Shown piece by piece: positions 1 through 11,640 of a DNA stretch of 64,000 nucleotides (its first letter is position 1; every line of letters begins with the position of its first letter). The notes under the pieces were generated by a model. The model was not told where the DNA came from. It was given only the letters and a program-made list of their open reading frames with translations, and ran no database searches. The DNA is from Epiperipatus broadwayi (taxonomy: Eukaryota > Onychophora > Udeonychophora > Euonychophora > Peripatidae). The stretch is from assembly GCA_028023455.1 (NCBI GenBank), contig JAQFVV010006652.1, positions 184,001-248,000 on the forward strand, written 5' to 3'. Both the position numbers and the translations under genes were made by a program.

Positions 1-417
1 AACTGAAAGTAAAAAAAAAACGCGTTTTATTTCAACTGGCAATTTATGCTACCTACTGTAGTCCTTTAAAGCAACATTTAATTAGTAAAATATTTTCAAT
101 AGATAAAACGAATATATATATTATGTTTAAGATTATAAGACAAACTGATGGTGAATTTATTATTTCATTAATGAATTTTAAGTTTTAATTATAGACAACG
201 TCTGACTTAGTGATAAAAGATAATTTCGATGCTCAAATATCTATTTAATTTTAACACGATAATTACATTAAGATAAAAAATAATATGAATATCAAACAAT
301 CATTCCTCATATAAAACTATTTGCTTTAGTGTAATATATATAAAGCAATCATTCAAACTATGTTTCATTTTACTAAACAAAAATTGAATTTACTCGTCTT
401 TAGATAATTTGACGCTT

Positions 418-470
418 GCAGTGTGTGGTGAATAGCATATGACTATAGCAGGGTGCGAATTTGCGACCCC
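418..470 (+). repeat. tRNA-like (possible SINE head)
   Basis: An A-box-like stretch (TGTGTGGTGAATAGCAT, 422-438) is followed about 12 bases later by a T-arm-like inverted pair with a B-box-like loop (GGGTGCGAATTTGCGACCCC, 451-470). The spacing is that of an internal Pol III promoter. No acceptor stem or clean cloverleaf is visible, so this looks like a SINE head relic rather than a tRNA gene. Confidence 0.3.
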
Positions 471-1089
471 TATATAGTGTAGATGGTAAGCATGAAACTC
501 CGATGATGATTTTGTCAGCATATTGTAAATCTAAAAATCAAGAAGATAAATTTATTGTTTTAATTTTAATAGGTTCAAATTAAAAATATATTATGAAATT
601 TATATTACATTCTGGTCCCGCTTCAGAACATCACCTCCTAAACAAGATCACTTGCTTATAAAAATGAAAAAGAAAGGTGAAGTCAGTGTATACCCTGTCT
701 AATATATCTTCATTGTCTCACATTTTCCATATCCAGTGGTTTCACTTATACTGTCTTGTAAAGGCTGTACACTATGAATAACCCAATTACAAATTCATAA
801 TATTAACAAGACCCATCTATTTATATCCTCATATTATATCAAATATAGCATGTTCTGAGTGATTCAGAGAGTTATTTAACTGATCGATTAAAGACGATTA
901 CCTGAACAATGTAAACATTTATATAATGTGAAGACAAGAAATACAGTATTAAAAACAACATTAAATTCCATATAAAATAAAACTCAAATACTCTGAAACA
1001 CTACTGTAAATGTAGATGGGAAATAAATTGTTTTTATAACAAGATTTAATTATTGTTCTATGATGATCAATTTTCTCTTCAATCAAGTT

Positions 1090-1105
1090 GGGGGGGGGGG
1101 GGGGG
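1090..1105 (+). repeat. G16 homopolymer
   Basis: Sixteen consecutive G in otherwise A/T-rich DNA. Similar short G or C runs occur at 25668-25679, 28576-28585 and 37467-37476. They are probably length-variable and may also be assembly-sensitive. Confidence 0.9.
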
Positions 1106-1365
1106 TGAGCGAGAATAGTTACATTTAGGATTAGAAAAATAGTAATAAAGTTACTATAAAAAAAAAAAAAGAATTTTTAGATAATATCTGATAATTGTTT
1201 GTTGATTTTCAGTTTGGGGAGCAGATTTCAATCTCTGCAGTCAAGTTGCAATCTTTGTGTCTATTGTAATATCCGCACTTACTACTGTGCCAAGGTTATA
1301 ACTGCAAGTCATACTGTGCGGTCAGCAAATAATTTTATACAATTCCCACACTGTTCTTTTCCAAC

Positions 1366-1550
1366 GAAGCTCTCCAATGAATTGGTCTGCCACGAAGCTC
1401 TCCAAACGAATTGGTCTGCAATGAAAGCTCTCCAACGAATTGGTCTGCAACGAAGCTCAGCCACGGATGCTCTCCAACGAATGATCTGCACCGACTGCTC
1501 TCCAATGAATGGTCTGCAAGCGGATGCTCTCCAAACGAATGGTCTGTAAC
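1366..1550 (+). repeat. 28-29 bp minisatellite
   Basis: Six units with the core CTCTCCAAYGAATTGGTCTGC repeat every 28-29 bases; one unit (1452-1492) carries a 12-base insertion. The array is richer in G, C and CpG than its surroundings. Frames run through it in several phases and give short peptide repeats. I treat these as by-products of the array because no ATG-started frame extends beyond it. A run of CTGCTCTCTACTG-like sequence follows to about 1625. Confidence 0.85.
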
Positions 1551-4500
1551 TTGCTACTGCGCGACTGCTCTCTACTGCTCTCTATCTTACACTGCTCTGT
1601 CACCCAGTCTTCTTATCGCTCTCTGACAACTGCAACGATCAATCAATGCACTGACCAATAAGGTAACATCTCTTATCTAGAAACATTTGTAATTAGCAAA
1701 TATTTCTAGGAATTGTCGATCGCCATTACATCAATGCACTAATTAAATTCCTCAGCTATCAGAGCGCGATCTAAAAACAGCCTTATGAATAAATTCTAGT
1801 TTTTCTGGAGTGCACAAAAATGTCTGCCATTTTTGCAAACACTACATCTATATAAATATATTGGACCATAAGTAAAAGTGGCATTCCACCCTTATTGTTA
1901 AAAGGTGGTTGCCTTGACAATAGATTGGAATTGTTGATTGTTGTTGATATTGGAATTGTCTAAGTGTTTAGTGATTTCTATGAATTCAATAAAGAATTGT
2001 ATATAGCTTGGGGCTTCATAAGAAATTTGAGTATAGATTTAAGTGACAAAGTTGGCACCATAATCTAATAATTATTTATGATAAAACAAGTGTAAAGAGA
2101 ATGTATACTGCCAATTTGTAACACTACAAGATTCTATGTCAATAATAAAAAATATCAAGTAAGATTATCGACAACTTTGGTAAGCATTAATTAAACGCAC
2201 AAACTAAAATTTATTCCTTGATATACTTCAGCACTTCCCTAATGTAGACTCCAACATATAGAATTACTATAAAACGTTAAATTTCACAGGTACTCATGAA
2301 AAAATGAACTAAGGATACGCTAAGCAGAATGTAATATGGGAAATCTTGAAGAGCATGCTGGGAAAACAGATTAATATTTTTTAAATTTCTTTTCTTATTG
2401 ACTACATCTAACACTCATTCAGCATTTTCTCATGGTGCTACATCAAGATTGCTATGTTTATTCTGCTACTACTGTACATTCTGCATGATGTAAATCTAGA
2501 TGTGTTAGTTGATGACATCATAAGATATATGCAGAAAGAAATGAAGTACTTTGGTGATATATATCATGCAATAGTCATGTTTGTCTTCTCTCTAGAGCTG
2601 CATGACTGTAAGTAAAAATATAATTAAAAAAAAAAAATTCTGAAAAGTAATCATTTGTAATATATATGTTTTCCTTTCTTAGATATTTTACTATAAAATT
2701 CTTAGTATCAAATATATTGACAGATATTTACATGTGTGTGTATATATAAAACAATAACTTATATTTTAAGCAAAACGAGTCAGTAACTTGAGCAGGACAA
2801 TAATAATTTAGAAGTTAATAGAATTGTGAAGAGAGAAAAAAAAAATAAACAGCGGTAAGAGTGTATTATAGAGAAAAGCTATTTCAAGAATTTACCCTTC
2901 AAATGAATGAAAACATTTCTTGAGTTTTAGAGATAGCAAAACGAAGAATGTTAACTCGATTAGAAGTAAAAAAATCTAGCTAGATAAGATGCCCGAGTTA
3001 CTAAATCTTTTAATATATAAAATAGTAGATCAAAAAAACGATTATATTTTTCGACCCCTCCCCCCATCCATCTTCCTTTATCTTAAAAAAAAAAAAAAAT
3101 CCGGAAATTGCTATTTAAATTTAAATATAAGAAGAAAAAAGATTACCGTGTCTTCTATTTGTATTTAAAAATCAAGATAACACTGCAAATTTTATATATA
3201 TGTAGTAGATGAAGTTATAAGATCTCGCATCAATTATTATAATAAACCCCATTCGGTTCTTACGTATTAATCCAGCAATAAGATTTCACATACGTAATAG
3301 TTTTGCAATAATTACTTGGAAAAATAGCTACCTATACCTTTTATTTACTGGAAATGATACAAACCCAAACGTTTTCTAACATGCATTTACATTTTTTTGT
3401 GAGAAATTATCTTCCACCATCTAAACTGATAAAGATTTTTTGGCCACCTATAACTTAATCCAAATTTATGACAAGTAGTAAATAATACAAAATAATAATA
3501 ATAATATACATATATTTAACCATGCAATTCTGTCCATTTATAAAATGTTTCTTAGCATCACTACTGTATACAGAACTTTCTAACCTCGAACCATATATCA
3601 TTATGAATGGCTACTCTCTTTCAACAATCCTGAACAAAACACTGCCATTGTTTGACGTAAAACTAGCAGCAAAACTAACGTTTTGACTAATAACTTTCTC
3701 TCATCGGAATATTATCTAATATTCACATATAAAATTAATTTATTTCTTTTTTAGAAGATTATAATTGTTTCATTCGGTCTTTATATATATATATTTGTGT
3801 AGGTGACTTTCATTACCTACGAACTAATACATAAGTACTCACACCATTTATATACTTGATGTCCTGCATGAATTTAGTGCAATGGTTGTGGATTTTGAAA
3901 TTCACAGTTCATGGAATATGACTCCAATTCTGTAACTTCCAATGCTTCATATGGAGTTTCAAGCAATAAATATATCAATTATATATATATATATTATTGA
4001 TTATACTAAACCATATGCTTGATGAATTTTATAAATTTCTAACACTTGACAGATACAAAATTTGAAATAGAATAGCAAAATAGCTAGTAAATTTTACATT
4101 TTAAGGAACAAAAACATTCATCTACATATTTTCAAAAACTACGGGTGGTCCTCTACTTTCGTACCTAATTGGTTTTTGAAATGTGTATGAAAGTTGTAAT
4201 GTACTAAAATAGAGCAACATAAAAAAAAACTTTAAAATAATAATGAAGATTAATTTGACGGTGTATGAATTTGGAAATATTTCTTAATTTTGTTCTAGTT
4301 CTCCATGAACATATTGGCTATTGGCTTAAATTATATAAACAAACGATTGAAGCAAAAGATTCACCATCTTCATCTCTCGATTGTATGGAGATTGTGACCT
4401 TGATTTCTTTTCGTTCATATAAACTAATGATGTTTTTTTTTTTATTTTTCATTCATGTTTATGAATTAATAAGGGCAAATTTTAACCAAAACAGAAATAT

Positions 4501-4918
4501 ACATAAAGTGATTGCACACCTTCTAACATAAAAAAACACAACTCATCAATACACATTCTAACTCAAAATGTCTCTTGCCCAGGACTGAGCCTGTGACACC
4601 AAAAATGAATGTGATTAATCTCAGAGAGATGGAGAGGGATTAGAATCGTTACAAAAAATTATGCATGCTTTGTCACATATATATTAATAAAAATTGAAAG
4701 TACGAAATAGCGAATTGTATGAAAGTAGAATTACAAAAATAGAGAACTGCCTGTATTTTTATTCATTAAATTATTAACACATAAAATTTAATAACTACAG
4801 TGTGCATTTAAATTCTAAAAAAAAAAAATTCAGTTATTTATAAATGTGCAAAGAGTTCCTTATTTGAGGGCCCATATTTAAAGTTGTGTTAATTAAAAAT
4901 GACTATTTGATTATTTTA
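1551..4918. other. no gene seen
   Basis: A/T-rich sequence with homopolymers and a C-rich patch at 3056-3068. The longest ATG frame (4265-4531) is hydrophobic, low in complexity and resembles nothing I know. I see no splice-site-bounded exon or recognisable repeat. Confidence 0.5.
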
Positions 4919-5571
4919 TATATGTAGAGATAATTCAAACAGAAGTCAATCTCTGATAATGTGCTATTTCTTAAATATTATAAATTTCCATGCACTCGCC
5001 CGCCGGTAAGAGTTTAAAAAATTTAAATGAATCACTTAAGTTTAGAGCATACATTCTATATACACCAACTCTTACAGCCCATGCTTAAATCAGGCCTTAA
5101 ATCTATTGTGTGCCTGATGTTATAATCAAATATTCAATAGTACAAATCTATTTAATCCATCACAGGAGAAAAACAGTGTCTCATTTTTAACCACCTATGA
5201 TTAGATAAACATGACTTATAAATGTAAACCTATTATTATAAAGGGCTGAAAACTTTGAAATTATTCAAACGGAAGTCAATTTCCGATAATGCGCTATTTC
5301 TCAAATAGATTTGTACAATTGAATATTTGATTATAACATCAGGCACACAATAGATTCAAGCCCTGATTTAAGCATAGGCTGTAAGAGTTGATGTATATAA
5401 AATGTATACTCTAAACTTAAGCGATTCACTCAAATTTTTTAAACTCTTACCGATGGGTGAGTGTGTGGAAATTTATAATATTTAAGAAATATCGCATTAT
5501 CAGAGGATGACTTCCGTTTGAATAATTCCAACGTTTTCAGCACTTTATAATAATAGGTTTATATGTAGAGA
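4919..5571. mobile_element. family F composite palindromic MITE
   Basis: The unit at 5226-5562 has about 75-bp inverted ends: the left end reads TATTATTATAAAGGGCTGAA and the right end is its imperfect reverse complement. A second, 5'-truncated unit (4931-5152) lies upstream in the opposite orientation. Its sequence pairs with 5305-5530, so the whole composite is an imperfect palindrome. The composite is bounded by a perfect 12-bp direct repeat, TATATGTAGAGA, at 4919-4930 and 5560-5571, which looks like a target-site duplication. No coding capacity is seen. A diverged relative is at 32885-33050. Confidence 0.7.
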
Positions 5572-7140
5572 TTAATAGAATGTATCTATATAATCTGCAA
5601 ATCAGAATTAAAATCAGTTAAATAAAACGACCTTTCTTTTATCATGATAAAAATGCTTATTTTATTTTATCTCAATCAATCCGATAGTTTCAACCACAGC
5701 AGACTTCTTTTGGAAAGAAAGAAATCAGATTTACTGACTCAAAAGTTTGCTCAATAGCCACTTGTAAGCAACAGAAAGAAACATTTAATATTCATTAGTA
5801 GTGATTTGCCACGGCTGATGCTATTAAATTCCTATAATAATTAAAATAGCACATTTAGTGTTCTTGATTTTATCATGAACTATTGACTGTGAAGTCAATG
5901 AATACACATTCCAAAAGACAATATACTATATAAAAATGTGTTTATCTTATATATAAAATCCCTATTTTCTCTGTTGTCTGATTGGTAAATAAATGTATGA
6001 ATGTTTCTCCATAAGGCTTTCATGTGTTACATTCATAACCAGTCATATGTCAAATTCACAACCATTCCACCATTAATAAAAATTTAATACTTTAAATTTT
6101 AATTTAGCTCTATTAATACCTAGTCAGATACATTTCTGAACTGTACCCAAACAAATCAGGTTGTTCCAAACATTTTTTTTTCAATTGAGATAGTCTTGTT
6201 TACATATGTTTAATTTAATAAGAATGATGTATCATAAATTCTAGAAATTTCACAAGCATCATTCATTCATGTAGTAAAAAAGTAATTTAAAGTGATTAAT
6301 TAACAACTTCATGCTCTCATTTTCAAACACTTAAGATGTGCCCATACATATACATTTGGGTCAAAAAGATAGATGGATTCATTCTATCTTTTCCCAAAGA
6401 CTTTATCTTGTGTTTGAAAAAGTGGGAATATTCATTTATATAGTGACATCTACAAAGTGCATGTGCATTAGCTTATTGGTATTACAGTTTATAAAAACAT
6501 TGCACTATATAAAATAAATGTCTTGTTTACATACTTATTTATATAATATTAAAATCTTTTATTTAATTTATATTAGATCTTTAAAAAAATTTGTTTAAAG
6601 CAACCAAGTCAAAAAAACTGTTACAAAAAATGATGACCTTATTAAAAAAAACTCTTACATTTGTTCGTATCACTGTCATTCGCCATTAATAACCATAATT
6701 TTTTTTTAAGAAGCAGTTGTCTGTAATCATTAAAATATTTTGCTTAATTTACATTAAATCTTAAAAAAAAAAATTGTTAAAGCAAGGCCAGGTACATCTG
6801 GTATAATAATAATTGTGAAAATTTACTGAAAAAAGAATTTCATATTTGTGTTTCAAAAATACATGTCCCTTCTTCGGTCATTTTTACGAAGCTGATGAAA
6901 GTCCTTAAATCTCAAATATTCATTCATATTAATTTTCAATCAATGAATACCATATCTTGAAATGAACATCACATCACTATAAGACATCTTTACTTACAGA
7001 CAATAATTGAGAATAAACATGACTACAGGGCAGTATATATTTATTTTGAAATATATAAACCTCTAAACCATAACTATCAAATAGAACATGAATCTTGTCA
7101 TCAGATGTTTAAGTGTCACTGATACCATATATATATATAT
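5572..7140. other. no gene; one direct-repeat pair
   Basis: An imperfect direct repeat is visible (6541-6608 and 6725-6790; both pass through a TTTAATTTAYATTARATCTT-like core, then a poly-A run and TTGTT.AAAGCAA). On the minus strand near 6830-6892 there is a CGAAGAAGGGACATG...GAAAC motif like the one in family A. The stretch ends in (TA)n at 7127-7141, which abuts the LTR palindrome. No gene is seen. Confidence 0.5.
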
Positions 7141-7972
7141 ATTGTAACATTTTTCGTATTACTAGGCCACTATACGCCTCAAATTTAAATTTGAGCATGA
7201 GTTGATCAAGCTGTATCAAAAGAAAAAAGAAAGTTGTATTTCTATTCTCAACACAGCTATTTTTCCTGATCAACTTCGGCCTAGAACTATTACCGAGTAC
7301 AATCGTGAGCAGAACCAGTTTTTAATTTCTACTTGAGGGCACCAGAGTCGTTAGACCCACTGAGACTGTGTCAAACATATTGTAGCCCGTAAGGTAATAA
7401 TTATACGATCTGAGTTAACATTCTCGTTAAGAAGAAGATATCCCCATTTTTTCTTAATTACGGAAATTAAATCTATCAAAAAAAAATAATTTGTATACCG
7501 ATCTAAGTTAAATAACTAAAGGTAAAACTTAAATAGAATAGCATTAATTTTATACACGTACAATGAAAGTGAAGTTAATAATAAAGATTTATTCTAACTC
7601 GTCAAGCATTCAATATTTATGATTAAGACAAAATTATAATGTTGGAAAAGATTGTGCATATGAATTCAATAATTTGATTCAAATATTGGAGTAATAATTA
7701 TTTAGTCTTATTAACAGTTTGGTTCATTTCTCAGTTCGCAAATCTTCTGATCCAAGAAAAATTTATGGGATAACATTTCCATTCAACTCACTATTCATAA
7801 AGCTTTATGTAAAAAAAATTATGGTCATTTACTTACCGGTAAGTTGACATTAAGTAGGTCATCGATCTTCCCGACGTACAATTCAGTTAGTGGGTAGTCC
7901 ACAGTAGTTGTTTTTCTTTTAGTTTTATTTCCGAATCTCCGATCTAATTTAGGTAGCCAGATGACGATCTAG

Positions 7973-8158
7973 GTGACTTTTTTCGAGAGAAAGTGTCAGC
8001 AAACGATAGAGTTCTACTCACTCATGGCAAGCGATTTCAGTTCGTATCTAAGTGGACACATTTTATTAAAAAAATACGAGGCACTTCAAATTGCTCAGCA
8101 CTATTGGAACAATAAGAGAAAAAAGTCACCTAGATCGTCATCTGGCTACCTAAATTAG
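7973..8158 (+). other. open frame across the palindrome loop
   Basis: An open frame of about 61 codons spans the loop between the two LTR arms. It begins at GTG; the first ATG is near 8023, leaving about 45 codons. The C-terminal end is basic (NKRKKSPRSSS) and falls in the right arm. I recognise no domain. It is probably a chance frame, but it is the only non-duplicated sequence in the palindrome and is more G/C-rich than its surroundings. Confidence 0.12.
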
Positions 8159-8255
8159 ATCGGAGATTCGGAAATAAAACTAAAAGAAAAACAACTACTG
8201 CAGACTACCCACTAACTGAATTGTACGTCGGGAAGATCGATGACCTACTTAATGT

Positions 8256-8967
8256 CAACTTACCGGTAAGTAAATGGCCATAATTTTTTTTACATAAAGC
8301 TTTATGAATAGTGAGTTGAATGGAAATGTTATCCCATAAATTTTTCTTGGATCAGAAGATTTGCGAACTGAGAAATGAACCAAACTGTTACTACGGAAAA
8401 TAAGACTAAATAATTATTACTCCAATATTTGAATCAAATTATTGAATTCATATGCACAATCTTTTCCAACATTATAATTTTGTCTTAATCATAAATATTG
8501 AATGCTTGACGAGTTAGAATAAATCTTTATTATTAACTTCACTTTCATTGTACGTGTATAAAATTAATGCTATTCTATTTAAGTTTTACCTTTAGTTATT
8601 TAACTTAGATCGGTATACAAATTATTTTTTTTGATAGATTTAATTTCCGTAATTAAGAAAAAATGGGGATATCTTCTTCTTAACGAGAATGTTAACTCAG
8701 ATCGTATAATTATTACCTTACGGGCTACAATATGTTTGACGCAGTCTCAGTGGGTCTAACGACTCTGGCGCCCTCAAGTAGAAATTAAAAACTGGTTCTG
8801 CTCACGATTGTACTCGGTAATAGTTCTAGGCCGAAGTTGATCAGGAAAAATAGCTGTGTTGAGAATAGAAATACAACTTTCTTTTTTCTTTTGATACAGC
8901 TTGATCAACTCACGCTCAAATATAAATTTGAGGCATATAGTGGCCTAGTAATACGAAAAACGTTACA
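8256..8967 (+). repeat. LTR-like repeat, 5' copy (distal part)
   Basis: This is the part of the right palindrome arm that recurs in direct orientation at 10354-11078. Both copies start with AACTTACCGGTAAGT, pass through a TCTGGCGCCC block (8764 and 10883) and share the stretch from GGCCGA.GTTGATCAGGAA to the end. The 5' copy ends GTTACA, giving the TG...CA ends typical of LTRs. The two copies differ a lot in their middle parts, so this is either an old insertion or two subfamilies. Confidence 0.6.
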
Positions 8968-8968
8968 A

Positions 8969-8986
8969 TGGCGACCCAACTCGGGC
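8969..8986 (+). promoter_or_regulatory. primer-binding-site-like motif
   Basis: TGGCGACCCAACTCGGGC begins one base after the LTR end. It starts with TGG, as expected for pairing with a tRNA 3' CCA. It resembles the tRNA-Lys-type site TGGCGCCCAACGTGGGGC with one inserted base and a two-base change. It supports reading 7.1-11.1 kb as an LTR retroelement primed for minus-strand synthesis here. Confidence 0.6.
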
Positions 8987-9230
8987 TTCGATTTAACAAC
9001 TACAACCTGAGATAAGTTGTAATGATAAAGAACATTACAACGATGACCCAAAGAAACTCACAGCCGGAAAATAAATAGTAATTTTTTTAAAAAAAAAAAA
9101 ATTATATAAACTAACGAACTAATTAAACCCTGATTATTAAAATATAAAAAAAAATATTTTTTTAATATGACTTCCAGAAAGAAAAAATGTATGTATATTT
9201 TTTTTGATATGTCTAAAATAAAACATGATC

Positions 9231-9446
9231 ATGGCTGATGTAGACATAAGTCACAAGTATTTGACCGGGTAGGCGGTTACTGAAGAGGGGAAAAACATAG
9301 CCCCGAGTCCTAGTACGCAGTATATTAACATAAGACCACCTTTATATGCCCATCAGACTATTTCTAGCAGGGATCCCAATAAAGGGGAAGGCGGACCAAG
9401 TTGCCGTGAGCCTGTAAGACTCAAAACGATGAGCAACGCTTGTTAG
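9231..9446 (+). pseudogene. broken frame in gag position of the LTR element
   Basis: An ATG at 9231 (MADVDISHKYLTG) opens a frame that runs 71 codons to the stop at 9444 and is interrupted once by TAG at 9270-9272. The stretch is clearly richer in G, C and CpG than the window, and codons after the stop remain coding-like (rich in Pro, Gly and charged residues). It lies about 260 bases downstream of the primer-binding-site-like motif, where gag would start. I see no zinc knuckle, protease or polymerase. Either it is the decayed start of a gag-like protein, or the element is a deleted, non-autonomous derivative. Product identity is inferred from position only. Confidence 0.35.
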
Positions 9447-9502
9447 TGCTTATAACTTGGGCTTCTTATCGTTACTATTACACTTAAGCGGAAAGGACAC
9501 AG

Positions 9503-9766
9503 ATGAATGTTGAAATATTTTCCATTCCTGCCGTGTTAGACCTAAAAGTGGGCGTTAAAGCCGAATGTCGCTTGTTGAATGAGTCTACGGAATATATCAG
9601 CACGCTACTACAAAAAAAAAAACAACACGAATATGAATTTAAAAAACTTAAGAATAAAATTAGTGTAAACCCCTATTTTATTCTCATCTCCTGGCACTGG
9701 TGGTATTGTAACGTTTATTTATATACGTTGCAAATATATTGGCATTTGGTAGAAGCTAAAAAATAA
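9503..9766 (+). CDS. unidentified 87-aa ORF inside LTR element
   Basis: This ATG-started frame encodes an acidic N-terminal half, a Lys/Gln-rich helix-like stretch around residues 37-51 (LLQKKKQHEYEFKKLKNK), then a hydrophobic aromatic segment around residues 55-83 that could span a membrane. I recognise no family. It follows the broken gag-position frame and precedes the putative 3' LTR, so it may be the 3' remnant of the element's coding region, brought close to gag by an internal deletion of pol. There is no RT, RNase H or integrase motif between the LTRs. It could also be a chance frame. Confidence 0.3.
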   Translation: MNVEIFSIPAVLDLKVGVKAECRLLNESTEYISTLLQKKKQHEYEFKKLKNKISVNPYFILISWHWWYCNVYLYTLQIYWHLVEAKK

Positions 9767-9981
9767 AAGTAAATTTAGATTTTTTTTTGACTAATTTTTT
9801 TTTTAAAAAAATAACGTACAATGAAAGTTAAATTATTCTTTCGGGTTTTTTTTATGTAATTAGAAATAAAAGTTAGAATTGGAGAGAACAAAAGACACAA
9901 ATTACCAATCTAGATAAGAGAAAGTAAAAATATTTCAACTAATTAAAGATGGCAGAATTATGCTGAAAAAAATAGAGACTT

Positions 9982-11078
9982 TGTAACATAAATTTTATAA
10001 AGAATATATAAGATTATCAACGGATATTTTGACAAACAAAAGATATGCGCAGAAGTCGGAAAACTGGGCCTCTAGAGAGTATAAAAGGCAGAGATCAGTT
10101 TGAAGGACATCTTGTTCGTTGGTTTCTCTAGTTGGTCTTGGATAGCAATAATATATCCAAGATCACTCTACGCTGAAGTAATTCGGCATGTCAGAGTGAA
10201 CCGGAGCGTCTGAAGACATCGTGCCTGAAGATGTATACCAGAAAAGCTTTCGTGACCGACTAGGAGAATGGACCACAGGATCAAATAATAACCAAAAGGC
10301 CGAGATCATTCTACCCAAAAAACTATGCATAGTTATCTACTACTGAATGCATAAAACTTACCGGTAAGTTATACTTCATTACTCCTGATTGTGACCAAAT
10401 TAAACATTTTCAAACAATTTCTAAAAGTATGTTTAAACCATCCCGATAGAGACATTAATTTTCTTGTACAAGAGACATCCATTTTTTTAAGGAAATTTCT
10501 AGAAGAAATTTAGATATGAACAGTAATTGTAAAATTGTTTTTTATTAATTGATTCACGTCTGAATTGTGTTCTCTCTAATTTACTCGATAAGTAATTTAT
10601 TTCATATATTTTTTTTATCTATTAGAATAAAAATATTTCTAATACCAATTTTCATTTGTGCGTTATTAATAATAGTTATTATTTTTTATTATTAAATCTA
10701 TTAGTAGTTTAATAAGATTTAAAAATGTAATTTACCTTTGCCAATATGTTTGAATAAGCCCAGGAATAATAATCTTAAAAAATTAATTCTCGTTACGGTA
10801 TGATGTAATACCGATTAGTTTAAAAGTATTTTTTTTTATTTGTGAGATGTTATATGATGATTTCAGCGAATTCTTAGGAATTCTGGCGCCCAGATTAAAT
10901 AAATTAAAAGCTGATTTCGTCAATAGCACAATTCTCAACAATTAATAGGCCGAGTTGATCAGGAAATATAGCTATGTTTTTAGAATAGAAATATAACTTT
11001 CTTCTTTTTTGACATAGCTTGATCAACTCACGCGGAGTTTATATTAGCGTGTAGAGGCCTAGCAAATGAAAACGTTAT
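9982..11078 (+). repeat. putative 3' LTR
   Basis: The proposed start, TGTAACATAA, follows a purine-rich run (GAAAAAAATAGAGA, 9965-9978) that could be the polypurine tract. The end, AACGTTATAA, corresponds to GTTACA of the 5' copy with a changed base, and it abuts (TA)n. Homology to the 5' copy is clear only from 10354 onward; the first 370 bases, with a TATA box, have no counterpart in the palindrome arm. The left boundary is therefore an inference from the TG...CA rule. Confidence 0.45.
10080..10087 (+). promoter_or_regulatory. TATA box of putative LTR promoter
   Basis: TATAAAAG sits in a locally G/C- and CpG-richer stretch (10060-10340), as expected for a U3/R promoter region. About 280 bases downstream, the palindrome ACTTACCGGTAAGT (10357-10370) contains a consensus 5' splice site, GGTAAGT. 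A TCAGTT initiator-like motif at 10095-10100 is too close to be served by this TATA box. Confidence 0.4.
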
Positions 11079-11175
11079 AATATATATATATTTCCTAATA
11101 TTTATTACTATATAAATGTGAAAGTTTGTTTGTTTAGTTGCTTGTTTGCTACTTAAAAACTCAACAAATACTGTA

Positions 11176-11636
11176 TCAATCTTGATGAATCTTGCAGGAT
11201 TTTTTGAATTTTTCTTTATGGTACTTAATTGTTTTAAAAACTTTAGTAATTTTTAATATAAATGTGCATAAGAAGACATCATCCACAAATAAAAGACCCG
11301 GTAATGAAAATGCTCCCTTGCCACCTATTATGATATCTCTGCCCATCTTCTTAGTCTTTCTATTACTCTTTCCATTTCTCTCAAAAACAAAATAAGTGAC
11401 ATAGAGCACCCTTGCTTTAGTCCCACCACCCCGTTTTTAACTTTAACTGATTCTATATTCCTTAATTGATAAGTATAGTAGTTATTTTCATATAATCTCT
11501 TAATAATTTTTACTAAAGCTCCATTCATTCCCAAAGTTACTAAACTTACCCTTAATCTATTTCTATTTACTCTATCATATGCCTTCTCTATATCTATAAA
11601 AACTATATATAACTGTCTACCTGTGTTTCTACTCAT
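11176..11636 (-). pseudogene. LINE reverse transcriptase palm fragment
   Basis: On the minus strand one frame (11636 to 11328) carries RT motif A (FIDIEKAYDRVNR) followed by the motif-B-like KQGCSMSLILF. The catalytic box LLFVDDVF then continues in another frame (11409-11176), so at least one frameshift separates B and C. The A block and the GLxQGCSxSxxLF spacing are typical of RTE- or CR1-like LINE reverse transcriptases. Only about 150 residues of the palm remain. No endonuclease, 5' region or 3' tail is found, so this is a dead internal fragment. Confidence 0.8.
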
Positions 11637-11640
11637 ATCT

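Larger units (their letters stand above)
1..1365. other. A/T-rich stretch, no gene seen
   Basis: I find no convincing exon or long frame. It holds a weak tRNA-like segment near 418-470, a run of 16 G at 1090-1105 and short A or T homopolymers. A frame opening at 1199 begins with TTG, not ATG, and runs into the minisatellite, so I do not call it. Confidence 0.5.
7141..8969. mobile_element. 1.8-kb LTR palindrome (inverted LTR dimer)
   Basis: The left arm (7141-7983) is the reverse complement of the right arm (8119-8969) with few differences. They are separated by 135 bases. The outer ends read ATTGTAAC and GTTACAAT. The right arm reads as an LTR because it is followed at once by a primer-binding-site-like sequence, and a diverged direct copy of its last 0.7 kb lies at 10.35-11.08 kb. 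Each arm contains the perfect 14-bp palindrome ACTTACCGGTAAGT or a near copy (7829-7843 and 8256-8270). The outer left end sits in a (TA)n tract, as does the far right end of the 3' LTR. Confidence 0.8.

Noticed and set aside
1199-1626. Repetitive peptides encoded across the minisatellite in two frames
   Set aside because: The repeat is readable in several phases on both strands, the longest starts at TTG, and there is no flanking coding signal.
4928-5530. CRISPR-like array of repeats
   Set aside because: The repeats are inverted, few and variable, in a eukaryotic-type context; a MITE composite explains them.
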